Assembly: GCA_028023455.1 (NCBI GenBank)
Contig: JAQFVV010006506.1
Location: 622,501-686,500 of the forward strand
Source of the DNA: Epiperipatus broadwayi
Lineage: Eukaryota > Onychophora > Udeonychophora > Euonychophora > Peripatidae
Reading direction: 5' to 3'
DNA: 64,000 nucleotides
This document shows, one piece after another, positions 1-12,000 of the stretch. Position numbers and translations under genes: made by a program. The notes beneath the pieces are model-generated. The model did not search any database. It saw only the letters and a program-made list of their open reading frames with translations, and was not told the origin of the DNA. Each line of letters opens with the position of its first letter. Positions within the stretch are counted from its first letter, which is position 1.

Positions 1-613
1 TTTTTTTTGTAAACGTATGACAGGTGGGGCAAATCGTCTCATGACAAATAATTAAAGTCACTATGATAAACAAAAAAAAGAGTAGTGTTCACGGAGGGAA
101 ATTAATGATAGACTTTTTTTGTGTGTGTATGATAGACTTAATGAGCTATAATAAGCGGAAAAAAAATAATGATATTAACGGGGTAAAATCAATGATAAAC
201 TTAATGCATATTTATGTGCAGTCAAGCACAGCAAGACCAATGTAAATAATAGTAATAAAAAAAAGAAAAGAAATCTATAAATAATTTATTCGTATCACAA
301 TCTGTCAGGTATAAATGCAGATAGAATTAACAATTAAATAGAAGTAAAAATAAAAATAAGAATCATTTAGGCTCATTAAAGAGCCATTTAATAATTAATA
401 AAATAAACTAAATGAACAACAGTGATAATGCTTAAATGATAGATATCACTGATAGGTGTATGAGGTTGCAGATTGAGGCATATATGTGTGTGTGTATGCA
501 TTATGTTGGGTCGTATTTTGAGCTTGATTCAGCCATCTCTTCGCACTTTAGATTCTCATGGCTCTCGATGGTTAAACTTTTAAATGAAGTGCCAGTAAGA
601 ATCCTGGACTCAT

Positions 614-730
614 TATATAATAAGAATTAGTGTCTCAATATAATAAGAATTAGTGTCTCAAAATAAATAAATGAAGAAATAAGAATTAGTGCCTCAAATA
701 AAATAAATAAATAAATCAAGAATAAGAATT
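614..730 (+). repeat. Short degenerate tandem repeat
   Basis: The phrase ATAAGAATTAGTG followed by TCTCA or CCTCA occurs three times, with a fourth partial copy, separated by AAATAAATAAA filler. This looks like local slippage duplication inside the non-coding tail of the LTR element. Confidence 0.6.
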
Positions 731-1050
731 TGTTGTTTGCGCAAGATGAGCAGGCAGTAGAAATATCCTGCTGTTCACACGCTTTAAACCCTGTTATGTT
801 TTTTGTTTTGATAGAGTTAAGTTATGCCATGGTCTCGTATGCGTAGAGATTAAATTGGTTGATCAGCCAAAATCGATGGGAAAGAATTGTGTAGCTTTAC
901 CAGGCTGTCTCTCTGCAGTCATCCTCATCATCATTATCACTCATCATGACAGAGTGGGAAAGTATGTAATAAAAGCAGAAGTAAGAGTTGAAAGCAAAGA
1001 ATTAAAATAGGCTCTCATCTCAGAATAAGATTCGACCCGATTTTAATTCT

Positions 1051-1070
1051 CAAAAATGGGCGGAGTGTAA
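1051..1070 (+). other. Candidate polypurine tract / LTR junction
   Basis: The run AAAAATGGGCGGAGTGTAA directly precedes TGTGAC. The same arrangement (GGGCGG, then TGTAA, then TGT) is seen at 46190-46209 before a firmly identified 3' LTR. In LTR retrotransposons this tract primes plus-strand synthesis. Confidence 0.45.
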
Positions 1071-2350
1071 TGTGACGACCATGTAAAGTCGTCGACACAC
1101 ATATATATTTATTAATAAAATTAGAAAGTAATAAAGGTGAAATAAATTAGCTAATAAATTTTTTTTAAAAAAAAAGGAAGGAAAAGAAAAAAATTGAAAT
1201 TCTAATGTCAAAATTACTGTGGATTTTGTAATAGTAAGAGAAGGGGAGGGGGGCTGCATAAATAAAGAAATGCGTCTCTTTCTCTCTTGTAAGTCAAATG
1301 CTAGAAAGTTATTTTTGTTTATTGTGGGAGAGGGGAAGTGGATGCATAAAAAAAATGCGTTTCTTCTCTCTTTAAAAAAAAAATATATTATAACAAATTA
1401 AAATAAATGTAAAACGTAAATGTGAAAAAAATGAATGAATTGTAAACTTTAAATAAAATAAATGTAATATGTGATATATAAAAAGAAACAATATGGCCGT
1501 AGGTGTGAAAGTCTGTTGGACAAATTAAATTCCACGGACAAAGAAATGTTATCAATGGAAGATCTTTGCCTGATCTGTTAAATTAATTGGGACTTACATT
1601 CCAGCCACTAATTAAATAAAGAAACATAATGATAAGAATTGGTTGGAAATCTAAGTCTTAATTAAAAAATTTTAAAAACAATGAACAAAAGAATGAGATT
1701 AAGAAAATTACAATTTTTGTCTGGCATTGCTAGTAGAGACTTTAGAGAAGCAACAGCTAAAAGAAAATGGAAGAAGTGCGTGGCTAGTGGCGTTAAAGGG
1801 ACGTGGGTTCGGATTCAAGCCGTCTCATCACTGACTCGCAATGTAAGATCTTTGCCTGACCTGCTAGAGGGACCGCCGCTTCTGTAGCTGTCAATTGAAA
1901 CTCAACCTAAAGAATCAACCAGCAAACTGGATGAAAATAACCCCACAAACTGAGGAAGTTAATGGAGAACCTAAGGAATCAACAAGCAAAAACTGGAACG
2001 AAAATAACCCCACAAACTGAGGAAGTTAATCAAGAGCGCTCGGAAGAAATACCCATGGGACAATTACAACAAAGCCTAGGTAAAAGCATGCATGCATTTT
2101 CATTTGTCTACTATTCATAACTAAATATAAAATTAATGATTTGATAAAATAGAACTCTATCAACAGGACTTTAAGAACTTTAATATCTGATCTATTTTCA
2201 TATATTTATTATAGCCATGTATTTATAAGTGTGTGTTTATTATTATTATTATAATGTAATTTTTTATATAAAGTGTGAATATTATTATTAAACATATTTG
2301 TCATTAAATTTCGTATCCTTGCTTTATTCTCCTATCACCAAGCTACGACA
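1071..2350 (+). mobile_element. Putative 3' LTR (about 1.28 kb)
   Basis: Begins TGTGACGACC after a purine tract and ends GCTACGACA, giving TG...CA ends with short inverted termini (TGT/ACA). It contains AATAAA-type signals and no long ORF. A 68-codon ORF at 1681-1887 has no recognisable domain. The right flank is a run of six G. The partner LTR is outside the window, so the assignment rests on the termini and the junction resemblance to the element at 42.4-47.8 kb. Confidence 0.45.
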
Positions 2351-2828
2351 GGGGGGAAACTGTAATTAGTGATTAAAGGGGCATACTGATTTGTTTAAGA
2401 TATTCATGTGCTGCTTGTTCGTGCGAAATCCCAATTCTAAAAAATAAATAGCAAGCGCTGGACATTCGTTAAGTTTCTTTGAAATAGTTTGCTCTGTTCA
2501 GCAGCCGAGAGTTCTTGGCTGGGAAAAATAACGCCAAGATAATATGTATGTATTGCCTTGGGGTTCAGTCAAGGGTATAGATATGAAGTTAAATTTGTAT
2601 CTGTATTAGCTCTCTGCTTGTATTGTAATGGCGTTGGTTAAAATAATAAATAAGATAATAAAGAATCTAAGTTGGAAACAATAAATGGATAGAAATAAAA
2701 GTTATGAAAAGAATAAATGGATATAATAAATAAGTATAATGTAGAATAAAATAATCGAAATAAATATAGTTGAAAGTACAAATAATTAATCAACCGTATG
2801 AAGTAACCATTTCCGTTATAATATATAT
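2351..2828. other. Unassigned AT-rich spacer
   Basis: No ORF, RNA gene or recognisable repeat is seen. The right end becomes an AT tract (2815-2828), the target of the next LTR insertion. Confidence 0.6.
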
Positions 2829-4581
2829 TGAACCATGTTCGATTATGTGTATTCGAATCACCGGCCTTTTAGGCAGAGAAGAACATACTCGGAGAGTATG
2901 TATGCCCAAACGATAGCTATAAATTATATAACTAGCGTTACATTTCCAGGACATAGCTTCTTCTCGGCTGTTGAGTTCAACACCAAGTTCAAAGCACTTT
3001 TTTTGTTTGTGTATAAACACGGGTGCCAGCTGCTTATTCTAAAAGAATACTAAAAGAATAGACAACACACTTTGAATAGTGGCCACTAACTCAATGCCTA
3101 AATCCACGACTAGCTTATTTGTTTGCAATCACTAATAGATTATACTTAATTAGTGGTTAAAAGACTTGATAAAAAAGAATTGATAAAAAGAATTGATAAA
3201 AAGAATTGACCGACAAATATAGTTTAATTTTAAAGATAATTTATTAACTAACATTTATTTACTAAATTTAAACATTTTATAATTCTAATAAAACACACGC
3301 ATATTTTAAATTAAAATTTCTAAATAGTTTAAACATTCCTATAGATTTACTAACAAAACACTCTAATTTAACTAATAAATGATATAATGACCACACACAT
3401 ATTAACTCATGTACACACATAATAATGATAATAAAGAACGACATAACATTTGAAATTTAATCACACACATCAATAGTTCATTTATGTATGATATCGAGTT
3501 CATATAATTAGACTCTTGGAGGATTCGCACGAATTAATGAAATGCAATGGCGATTACAGTATAACGAAAATAAGCAAATGTTTTACCTAGGATTATGAAC
3601 GTAGATTTAACACTTTGTTTTCTTTTTGTTTGTTGTTTCTTTCAGTATGAATGGTTCCAGTATGAATGCTTCCAGCCAGCTGGGATATTTCCTTGCTGAG
3701 TTTCCTGATTTTCATGATTATTACTATCAGAGACAAATAGATACTGACGGAGATTTTTTAAGATGTTAAGCTGACATTATTTCACGGGCAGATCTGCTGT
3801 TTTTTCGGACATCTGGGCTGCAGATGGACGTGCGTTCCAAAATATTCTCAGCACTGCATTTTGTTTCTTAACTGACTCAATTAATTTCTGAACTGCACTC
3901 TCTCAATAACTTTGTGAACTGATTGTCTCAACTCAATTAATTTGTGGAATGATTACTGTCTGATAAAAAAAAGGTCTATTTATACCTACACCTTGTTGTC
4001 TTTCTGATATTCCGGCCAATATCTGTTGTCGAATTGATAATCATTTGATAAATGTGTTTTGAAAGATTTCTTAATTAGTAATAGCCATGCAAAAACGTAT
4101 TGTTTTATATTAATTAATATCTAATAGCCATTGCCGTGTTTTTTAATGATAATCTTCTTTAACTTTCACATACATTTTATATATTTACAAATGTACATAT
4201 ATACGCACATATATTTTTAATACAATTTACTATTTAGTTTTAACATTATTTTTTCTTTAATTAAAATTGAATGAAAAGAGATTTGTATGTTTTAACTTTT
4301 TCAAATTATATTTTTACGAATACTAATAAAAACTCTTTACTTCCTTTCACAACCCTTAGTTTCAGTTATCAACCAAGACTCCCCCTCCCCCCTTTTGACT
4401 AATTAATTATAGCTTTTTTATTTCAAAAACCAACACTAGAAAACTATTTAATTCTTATCCTTTTCGAAAACAAGCTGCAATAAATTCTTCAATATTTAAT
4501 TTTATGTTTTTCTTTTATGAAAGATTACTTTAATAATAATTTTAGATAAAAATTATATGTGCCTATATCAATATAGGTACA
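2829..4581 (-). mobile_element. Solo LTR, same family as the 42.4-47.8 kb element
   Basis: On the minus strand this block aligns along its length with the LTRs at 42427-44016 and 46209-47797. On the plus strand it starts TGAACCATGTTC and ends ATATAGGTACA, the reverse complements of the LTR ends. No internal region adjoins it. Both flanks read ATATAT (2823-2828 and 4582-4587), consistent with a 4- or 6-bp target duplication. It is more diverged and somewhat longer (1753 bp) than the other two copies, so it is older. LTR-LTR recombination that removed the internal part is the usual origin. Confidence 0.85.
3977..3984 (-). promoter_or_regulatory. TATA box of the solo LTR
   Basis: TATTTATA on the plus strand reads TATAAATA on the LTR sense strand. 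It lies at the position equivalent to the TATA boxes of the two other LTR copies (42898 and 46679). Confidence 0.55.
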
Positions 4582-4612
4582 ATATATATATATTAATTCT
4601 AATATTTTCACG

Positions 4613-4697
4613 GATAAAAGATGTCATATTATTATTACTATTTGCGGGATATTCCGTGTAGTGAAAAAGCTAGATATCCCACAAATAGTAATAATAA

Positions 4698-4702
<5 letters not shown>
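4613..4702. repeat. Small palindrome, short form of the 38.9-kb foldback
   Basis: Arms at about 4628-4652 and 4673-4697 are near-perfect inverted repeats (ATTATTACTATTTGCGGGATAT and its complement). The segment GATATTCCGTGTAGTGAAA in the loop matches the arms of the foldback at 38858-39096, as does the upstream phrase TTCACGGATAAA. It looks like an internally deleted or rearranged member of that family. Confidence 0.65.

Positions 4703-4703
<1 letters not shown>

Positions 4704-4770
<67 letters not shown>
4704..4770. repeat. (TA)n microsatellite
   Basis: Uninterrupted TA dinucleotides for about 67 bases. Confidence 0.95.
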
Positions 4771-4772
<2 letters not shown>

Positions 4773-5362
4773 GTTATTAGATTTTAATACAAAATATAAG
4801 AATAGAAATTTTAATAATAATATTGATTCTCCTGCTAATAAAAAATATGGATATCAATACCATATATTTCAAATGATCAAGTAAATTTTATAAAAAAAAT
4901 TATAAAGATATATGTCATATTGCATTTTACACACCTCCTACATTAAACAAATTAATAAATAACTACAAAGATAAAACCTCATTTGTAAATAAAAATTGTG
5001 TCATTTATAAATGCATATGTAGGTGTGGTAGTGGATGTATAGGGGAATCTAGATGTACGTTGGAAAAATGAACAAAAGAGCATTTGTTATTATTAAAACG
5101 AGTTCAGAAATCGAAACAAAATTATATAGCAGATAATAATATTTCAGCATCTATTTTTTATGACCATAATAAATCATGTATTTATGGTTTTGACTTCAAT
5201 TTTAATAGTGTGAAAATATTGCAAATTGAAAAAAAAAATATCAATAAAAGAAAAATAAAGGAAACTGTACTAATATACAAATATAAACATGACTTAATAG
5301 GCAAGCATCAAACGTTGAGATCACGGAATTGTAGGAAGGTTAGCCTTTCAAAGTTTTAGTTG
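4771..5362 (+). pseudogene. Penelope-like element remnant with GIY-YIG endonuclease
   Basis: Translating through the breaks gives the pattern of a Penelope-like retroelement C-terminus. A linker ending with YKDKTSF precedes VIYKCICRCGSGCIGESRC and TLEK-TKEHLLL, the nuclease signature (tyrosine, Cys pairs, G-x-x-Y/C-I-G and the Arg/Lys-x-x-EH helix). A further block, NISASIFYDHNKSC then VKILQIEKK-KRKIKE, matches the family's downstream conserved region. In-frame stops interrupt it, for example TAA near 4882 and TGA near 5069. No reverse transcriptase is found upstream, so the piece is 5'-truncated and dead. Identification is from motif recognition, not a search. Confidence 0.65.
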
Positions 5363-5462
5363 ACAAAGATTATTGGGATAATCGTAAGCCCTCTTAAGTG
5401 GATAAAATTTGTAATTGTTTAGCTACTGTATTTACAAATATTTAATTATATAATTACGTATA

Positions 5463-5560
5463 TATATATTTAAATTTTTTAATACAGATGAACCCGCAAA
5501 ATATGTCTTTTTATATGCAACCCGTGAAAATCTTCGTATCAACATATATATATTTAAAAA
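5463..5560 (-). repeat. Dispersed repeat, copy of 18628-18716
   Basis: The reverse complement (TATGTTGATACGAAGATTTT, then GGGTTGCATAT, then CATATTTTGCGGGTTCATC) aligns closely with the plus strand at 18628-18716. It lies just after the Penelope-like remnant and may belong to that family's terminal region, but this is only proximity. Confidence 0.6.
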
Positions 5561-7235
5561 CCATAATAGAGAAATCTTGCAAACTCCAGCCCAAGCTAAT
5601 AAATAATCAATATAACAAGAAGTGTGCCCTAAAACATCTATAATAAGGGGTTGTAAATACCATAGTATGTTATTCAAAAACTGTTGCAAACAATAATTCA
5701 TAATATGAATAACCATATAAGGTTCTGTATGAAAACTGGATGGCTCGTGTATGCAAATTTAGGGGAAGGTCATAAAGTGTACTATGGATCTTATAATACC
5801 TCCACCTTACATCTCCTATATCTGATATTAATTAAACTACATTAATTAAACTAAATACTAGAATCAAAATAAGATACTAAAAAGTTGATTTAGTTTAGAT
5901 TTCTATTAGGTAGTTCATAATCAAGAAGTTTTCTAACTATGAAACTGATATGGAGTTAGAATTACCGAGTTGGATGATAAATAAATAAAGGTGTAAACAG
6001 TTGAATGGATGGCGAACAGAAAGTATACTTAACTAATGTAGGTGAATATTGGATGGATCTGAGAATGAACATAAAAGAAAAAGAATGGGTTAAGATAGTG
6101 AACGCTAAATATGAAGCTGGCATAGGGGAACAAGAAAGGGTAGACAAATTATGATGGTGTAATAAAATGAGGTGAATATGAAGATAAACGAAAACAGAAT
6201 ATGAATGAGCAATGGTAACATGGTTAATGATAATGACTGAGATATGAAGAACAAATACTAATAACTAATAAAATGAGTTGATTTAAAATGGGAAGAAAAT
6301 AAAGGAAAATGTGATAGTATGACGAATATTTAAAATTGTGATAGAATAAGGATCAATGGAAGATGAATAAATTATGATAGTGACTTACAATGAAACGATT
6401 ATGAAGATAGAAAAAAATGAAATACAGATGAGCTAGGATGGTAATATTGATGACAAAGAATGATGTCCTGAATTATAAAACTAATATTATTTTAAAACAA
6501 CAGCAAGATAATAATGAAAGAACGTCAAAGGGTTCTAAGCTTGATTAAGATGAAATAAAATATTTACTTTACAAATTAAAGTAGATTATGAGTTTTAAAC
6601 TAAAAAAACTTACATTTTAAAGTCAGTGAAGACAAACATAACCACTCAAAACAAAATATAATAAATGATTTATGAGATTAAAACTAAATATACAGTTAAA
6701 GTTGAGACTATTAATCAAAAACAATTTTCTCAGGGTTTAAATGTTTAAATACTGTTATTTTAAAAAAATATTTGGATGAGTGAAAGAGATTTTTCCACTA
6801 CAAAATAGAACAAGCAGAGACAGTTCATAAAACAAATATGAAATTACTAGAGAACGCTTGGAAATTGCAATACTAACAATAAATGGACTTTAGATTTCAT
6901 GAGATTTTCATAAATTCTTAATAAAGTAAATACAATAATCTACACACTACATTTTATTTAAGGACCATGGCATATGTCATCAAGATTAGTGACTGGTGTA
7001 TCTGATGATTTAGATAAACATGTTATTCCAAAAACTCAATAGGTGAGCATTAAAGTATTATTTAAAATAAGAGCTATGCTTAAGATCTACAGTATTCTAA
7101 CCAATAATCCATAAACCTTAAATGTCCTTTAAATGTAAAAGCTTATCAAAAGTCATTGTGATATGTTAATACATAATAAGATATACTATATTGACTGATG
7201 ATGATTTTATGACTACAAAATAACATGTTGATAGC
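5561..7235. other. Unassigned AT-rich stretch
   Basis: No ORF above about 60 codons has any recognisable pattern. The plus strand between about 5950 and 6500 is unusually purine-rich with many GATGA and GAATGA words, suggesting an old low-complexity or decayed repeat. No RNA gene or defined element is seen. Confidence 0.5.

Positions 7236-7292
<57 letters not shown>
7236..7292. repeat. (AAT)n microsatellite, 5' flank of LINE 1
   Basis: About 19 uninterrupted AAT units immediately precede the 5' end of the first L1/Tx1-like LINE. The same strand motif (AAT) follows its 3' end. Confidence 0.95.
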
Positions 7293-7294
<2 letters not shown>

Positions 7295-7480
7295 GTCACC
7301 AGAGGTCGCCTCTAGCTTACCACTCCTCTAGATCGTGCTCCTCAATTTATTAGAATATCGTAAAATATACCGATTGCAGGTAAGAATTTTATATCTCTAA
7401 TAACTATAAAATAGAAAACTAATAGATTAATTAAAAAAAAAGAAGAGAAATACAAAAAGGCAACACAGATTGATTGCATA

Positions 7481-8968
7481 ATGGACTTAGATGTCCAACA
7501 TCCAGCCATGATGTCCGCCAGCTCAGACACGTATAAGAGTTCTTATGCACAAGTTGCAAAAACACAATCAACGGTTATAAAAAAAAGTGAAAATAATCCG
7601 CGATTGTTTTTCTCAAGGAAAACACAGCTAGCGCCTAGATTTCACCGTTCTACAGCAGGAGATCTGATGAAACTAGATCTTACTCCAAAAACCACTGAAA
7701 CCTACGTTAACGCAATAAAAGAGCCTTGGTCTAATGATAGCCTTAAAAAAATATCTGAAGTGTTTAACCAAACCATCCCTAGGGAGCTCTTCAATTCATT
7801 TAAACGCTTTTTCACTGAACGCTCCGTTGTCATAGCAATCACGGATAGAAACTGTTCACTTTATAGATTCCCTAAGGAGCTTCTATTCGAAGAGATAAAT
7901 AATAAAAAACTATGGAATTTGATAGTTCGTGTGGGAGATCATCCGAATCCGCGTTATCTGGCTATTGAATTTGTAAACGAAGAAAGCAAAGAATTGTTCC
8001 GACAAGAAATGAAAACTCTGGGGCAATACGCATTAGTTGTAGTCAATCCCAACAGAGAAAACTTTATTACTGGCTTAATAAAAAAAACTTACCTAGGTTA
8101 CTCAGAAACAGATTTCATTAAACTTATGAAACCGTTCGGGAAGGTAATAGATTTTCAGCCTTTACAGATTAAAAATACACCCATCCCAATATTTAGTAAC
8201 AATTATAGATTTAAGGTAAAACTGGGAGAGAACATTAATCCCGAAAATATTCCAACACAAGTTGCAGATGAAGAAGCGACATTATTTCTTGTCATAAACG
8301 GTCTAAAACCGCAATGCTTTCATTGCAAAGAACGCGGTCATCTTATTAGCAACTGTCCGGCTTTATACTGTAATAAATGTAATATGAGCGCATCCCCCTT
8401 ACATCAATGCCCAAAAGAAGACCTCCATAGTAATCAAGAAGTGACGGTAGATGAAGATGTGCATTCGACAGACCATAATATTGAGGGAAAAAATGATATT
8501 GACATTAGCAGTGGTGGAAAGCTGATTCTACATACTGCAGGGTTCGATAGCATTGAAGTTTCCTCCTCTCCTAATCCGGAAATCCCACCCCCTCTTAATA
8601 AAACATCTCTCGAAATAATGGAATCACTCGCAGTGTTGCCGACCCAACAAGTTCTAGAAACTTCACAAATCACTAGAAAACCAGGTCGGCCATCAAAAAA
8701 AAAATCCGGTAATAATCCCAAGAAAGTCATGGCTCTAGAATGTGAAAGTAGTGATAATGATTCCCCTCCTCCAGTCACTAGAAAAAAAGCTAACATCGCG
8801 CAAAATTACAATGCCTCTCTAATTGACACATACTCATCAGAAAATAGTCCAATGGAAGAGGAAACTGATTGTATTACAAACATAAATAAAGTTTCACTTG
8901 AAAACCCATTCACAGACAGGAAAACGAGATCCAATGATATTTCTCTCAAATCTACAGACAATAATTGA
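7481..8968 (+). CDS. LINE 1 ORF1: gag-like zinc-knuckle nucleic-acid-binding protein
   Basis: 495 codons, intact. A CCHC knuckle lies at residues 279-292 (C279, C282, H287, C292; CFHCKERGHLISNC). A second Cys/His cluster follows (C297, C300, H308, C310), an arrangement typical of ORF1p from L1/Tx1-type LINEs. These proteins bind the element RNA and form the ribonucleoprotein used in target-primed reverse transcription. The N-terminal part (residues about 80-270) is conserved with the second LINE's ORF1 although I cannot name the fold. The C-terminal third is low-complexity and Ser/Pro/Lys-rich with an AT-hook-like KPGRPSKKK near residue 405. Another Met occurs ten codons in, so the exact start is uncertain. 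ORF2 begins 131 nt downstream. Confidence 0.85.
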   Translation: MDLDVQHPAMMSASSDTYKSSYAQVAKTQSTVIKKSENNPRLFFSRKTQLAPRFHRSTAGDLMKLDLTPKTTETYVNAIKEPWSNDSLKKISEVFNQTIPRELFNSFKRFFTERSVVIAITDRNCSLYRFPKELLFEEINNKKLWNLIVRVGDHPNPRYLAIEFVNEESKELFRQEMKTLGQYALVVVNPNRENFITGLIKKTYLGYSETDFIKLMKPFGKVIDFQPLQIKNTPIPIFSNNYRFKVKLGENINPENIPTQVADEEATLFLVINGLKPQCFHCKERGHLISNCPALYCNKCNMSASPLHQCPKEDLHSNQEVTVDEDVHSTDHNIEGKNDIDISSGGKLILHTAGFDSIEVSSSPNPEIPPPLNKTSLEIMESLAVLPTQQVLETSQITRKPGRPSKKKSGNNPKKVMALECESSDNDSPPPVTRKKANIAQNYNASLIDTYSSENSPMEEETDCITNINKVSLENPFTDRKTRSNDISLKSTDNN

Positions 8969-9099
8969 ACAATGCATATTTATTGATCCATTAAAATATA
9001 CTACAGTTTCCCTTATTAAAATATTTAACCTTTTTTTAGAATAAAACTTTCCTATGCTAGGCTTAGATTCTGATATATACGTACACACACATTCAAATA

Positions 9100-12000
9100 A
9101 TGGATATTAAAATAGGAGTCTTTAATGTTAGAGGGTTAAACTCCCCACAAAAAATTGACCTCCTTGCTAAATGGTACGACATTGTTAAACCGCAGATAAT
9201 GGGCATTATCGAAACAAAAATCTACAGTGGCTCACTAATCAACCCTACAGACAAGCTAAATTCCAAGGGCTTTACAGCTTTTTCAAACACATCTGACACT
9301 CCATCAGCGGGTACAGGCATTATCATTGATAAAGCCTGCCCATTTAGTTCTTTCAAAATCCTACATATTGATGCGCACTTGCTGATAATTACACTTACTC
9401 ATAAAGCCATTACCTTAAACATAGCAATTGTTTATATCCCTCCAGGTCCCACTATTATAAATAGAATAATACAAACACTTAACTCCAGGTTCACAAATGC
9501 TATGTATCCGATGATTATTTTGGGAGATTTCAACATGACATATCAGACCTTCACTGGCAAATGGTTACATCAGCTGTCCTTTCCGATGATGAGTGGAAGA
9601 GGCTTTCTGCCGGAGAAGGCCGTGTCATTTAACAATGGTAGACATTCATCACTTATAGATCTGGTTTTCTATTCGCCATCATTGCATAACATGATATGCA
9701 TTCAATTAAAGAATTCTCCCCTCTCTGATCATGCAGCTGTTTTAGTGTCACTGGAAATTAATTTTGATAATAGAACAATAATTAATACAGGAAGAACCAT
9801 CAGAGTTCTACTACCATCACGCACACCAGAATATCTTTTTTCAGAAGTATATATATATCTTCACAAGTTGAAGAAAATTACAATGGATCCAGTCCAAGCA
9901 TGGTGTGCCTTTACTAGCCTGCTCTCATTTAACATTGATCATCTTACCAGGACAACAACATCCCCAACAAAACTACTAAAGCTTATGGATGAAACCCATA
10001 AAAAAATTATTGGCACTTCTCAATCAAATCTTGATCGTCCCTGTCTGATTGCTTTAAAGAAGACATATCAAGAGTTAACAAACCAGCTTAAAGAATATAT
10101 CTCCATTAAAAAGAAAAGGTTATATTTAAATAAGCCACACATGTATACCAGAAACTTCATTAGATGGGCGCTAGGCCACCCCTCCCAGGTGCGAGTCCCA
10201 GCAGCTATTAAAGTTCAAACTGAAATTGTCTATGGAGATTTTATGTTGGAGCGGCTTTACATATTGTATAGAGAAAAATTCCAGAGGGTATCCTCACCAA
10301 GTCTAATGGCCTTTTCACAAGATAGATCAGAAAATGAATTTAAAATTTCTTTAAAAGATTTCATTAAAAAAATAGAAGCGATGCCAGATTCATGTCATCC
10401 TGGCATAGATGGAATTCCCAAGTTTGTATACAAACATATTGATAAAATCACTGCACAATATATGCTTAACCTAGTCTCCTACCTCACTAAAGACATCTAT
10501 AAAATACAGGGCTTAAATCAAATTATGCTTGTGCCATTCATGAAAAAGAAACAATTAATCTCAAACACCACTAACCTACGTCCAATTTCAATGTGCTCCC
10601 TTGGCATAAAGATAATAGAATCAGTGATAAAAGATAAAATAGAGCCATTCATTTTGCCAAACCTATCAAAAATGCAATTTGCCAAAAAAGAATCCTCAAC
10701 AGGACAGGCAGCCTTTCTATTCAAGTCAACTATAGAAACTGTTAGAGATAATAAAAAATACAGTCCAGTTGTTATTCAACTAGATATTGAAGCTGCTTTT
10801 GACATGATTTCCATCAGTACTCTTCTTAAAACTCTGCAGAAATACTCAGTTCCAAACGCCTATCTAAACTTGCTTGCTAACTTGCTTTTAAACCGTGAGA
10901 TTTATGTTTCCCTAAATGGGAAAACTTCACCACCAATAGTGCCACATCAGTCCATCCCTCAGGGCTCACCTCTCAGTGCCTTATTGTTCACTGCCTATAT
11001 CAACCCTCTTATAAAAATAATAGAAAATGAATTTTCAGGAGTCTACGTGCCTACAATCAATGACAACATCTCATGTATCGCATATATGGATGATATAGCA
11101 ATATTTCTATCATCCCAAAAACAAATTCCCAAACTTCTTAAGATACTTAATAATTTCACAAAAGAATATAAGCTAACATTTAATATGGAGAAATCATGTG
11201 CATGGCAGATCTTCACCGGTAATAGCATTACTAAAGTTTTCAAAGGTAGACCAAGCGCATTCCTTGGGTTCAATTTTTATTTACGACATTCACCTATGAG
11301 ATCGCTCATACAGAAAAATTTGATAGAGAAAGTGGAAAAAACTGTCAATTCACTCTCCAAAGCCTATCTCTCTCTATATACAAAAATGGCCTTGCTTAAC
11401 ATGTTAGTGATCACAAAAATCTCTTATTTTACTCCAACAATCATTTATACCAAAGCATTTACAAATAAGATAGACTCCTTATGCAGGAAATTATTCTGGG
11501 GAAAAAAGATTATCTCAATATCAATAAAATGCCTAAGAAAACCCCTTTCACAAAATGGCCTTGGCCTTCACTCAATACATGTCTTCAGAATACAAAAAAC
11601 ATTGAACATAATATCTACATGTGCACAAAAATTCCCATATTTAGAAATTTCTGCCAAGATTACTCCTACAGATAGACCACCTCCTCTTCAAGGATATCTG
11701 AACACACTACTTACACCATTATTAACAATCCACACTCTTAACTTTAAACCACCACAAGCCAAATATAAATATTGGGAAGTTTATCAACTTCTACATCCAA
11801 ATCAAGATGATGTACAAACACCACTTCATATTAATAATAAACAATTATGTCGCAAATTCAAACTATGGTCACTTGAACCAAAATATTTTGACTTTCTCCT
11901 AAAGATAAATCTGGACTCGCTTCCTACACAATACTTTTTGAGATATCAAAGAAACTATAAAGATATAGATGATATATGTAATCTTTGCCATAGGGACTCG

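Larger units (their letters stand above)
1..1070 (+). mobile_element. 3' internal (non-coding) tail of an LTR retrotransposon, left part outside window
   Basis: No convincing coding frame is present; the only ORFs are short and of low complexity. The stretch is assigned to an LTR element because it ends in a purine/GC block (AAAAATGGGCGGAG, about 1051-1066) followed by GTAA and then TGTGACGACC, where an LTR-like sequence begins. A similar junction occurs at 46190-46209, immediately before the 3' LTR of the complete element. The 5' LTR and the coding part, if any, would lie upstream of this window. Inference from one junction only. Confidence 0.4.

Noticed and set aside
2790-3053. Opposed 72-76 codon ORFs resembling those at 47579-47852 and 43816-44041
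   Set aside because: They are the same terminal part of the LTR read in the three copies; no coding evidence.
5962-6147. 61-codon minus ORF with hydrophobic stretch
   Set aside because: Low complexity, no conserved pattern, surrounded by purine-rich low-complexity DNA.
8434-8796. 120-codon minus-strand ORF
   Set aside because: Antisense of LINE 1 ORF1 with no motif.
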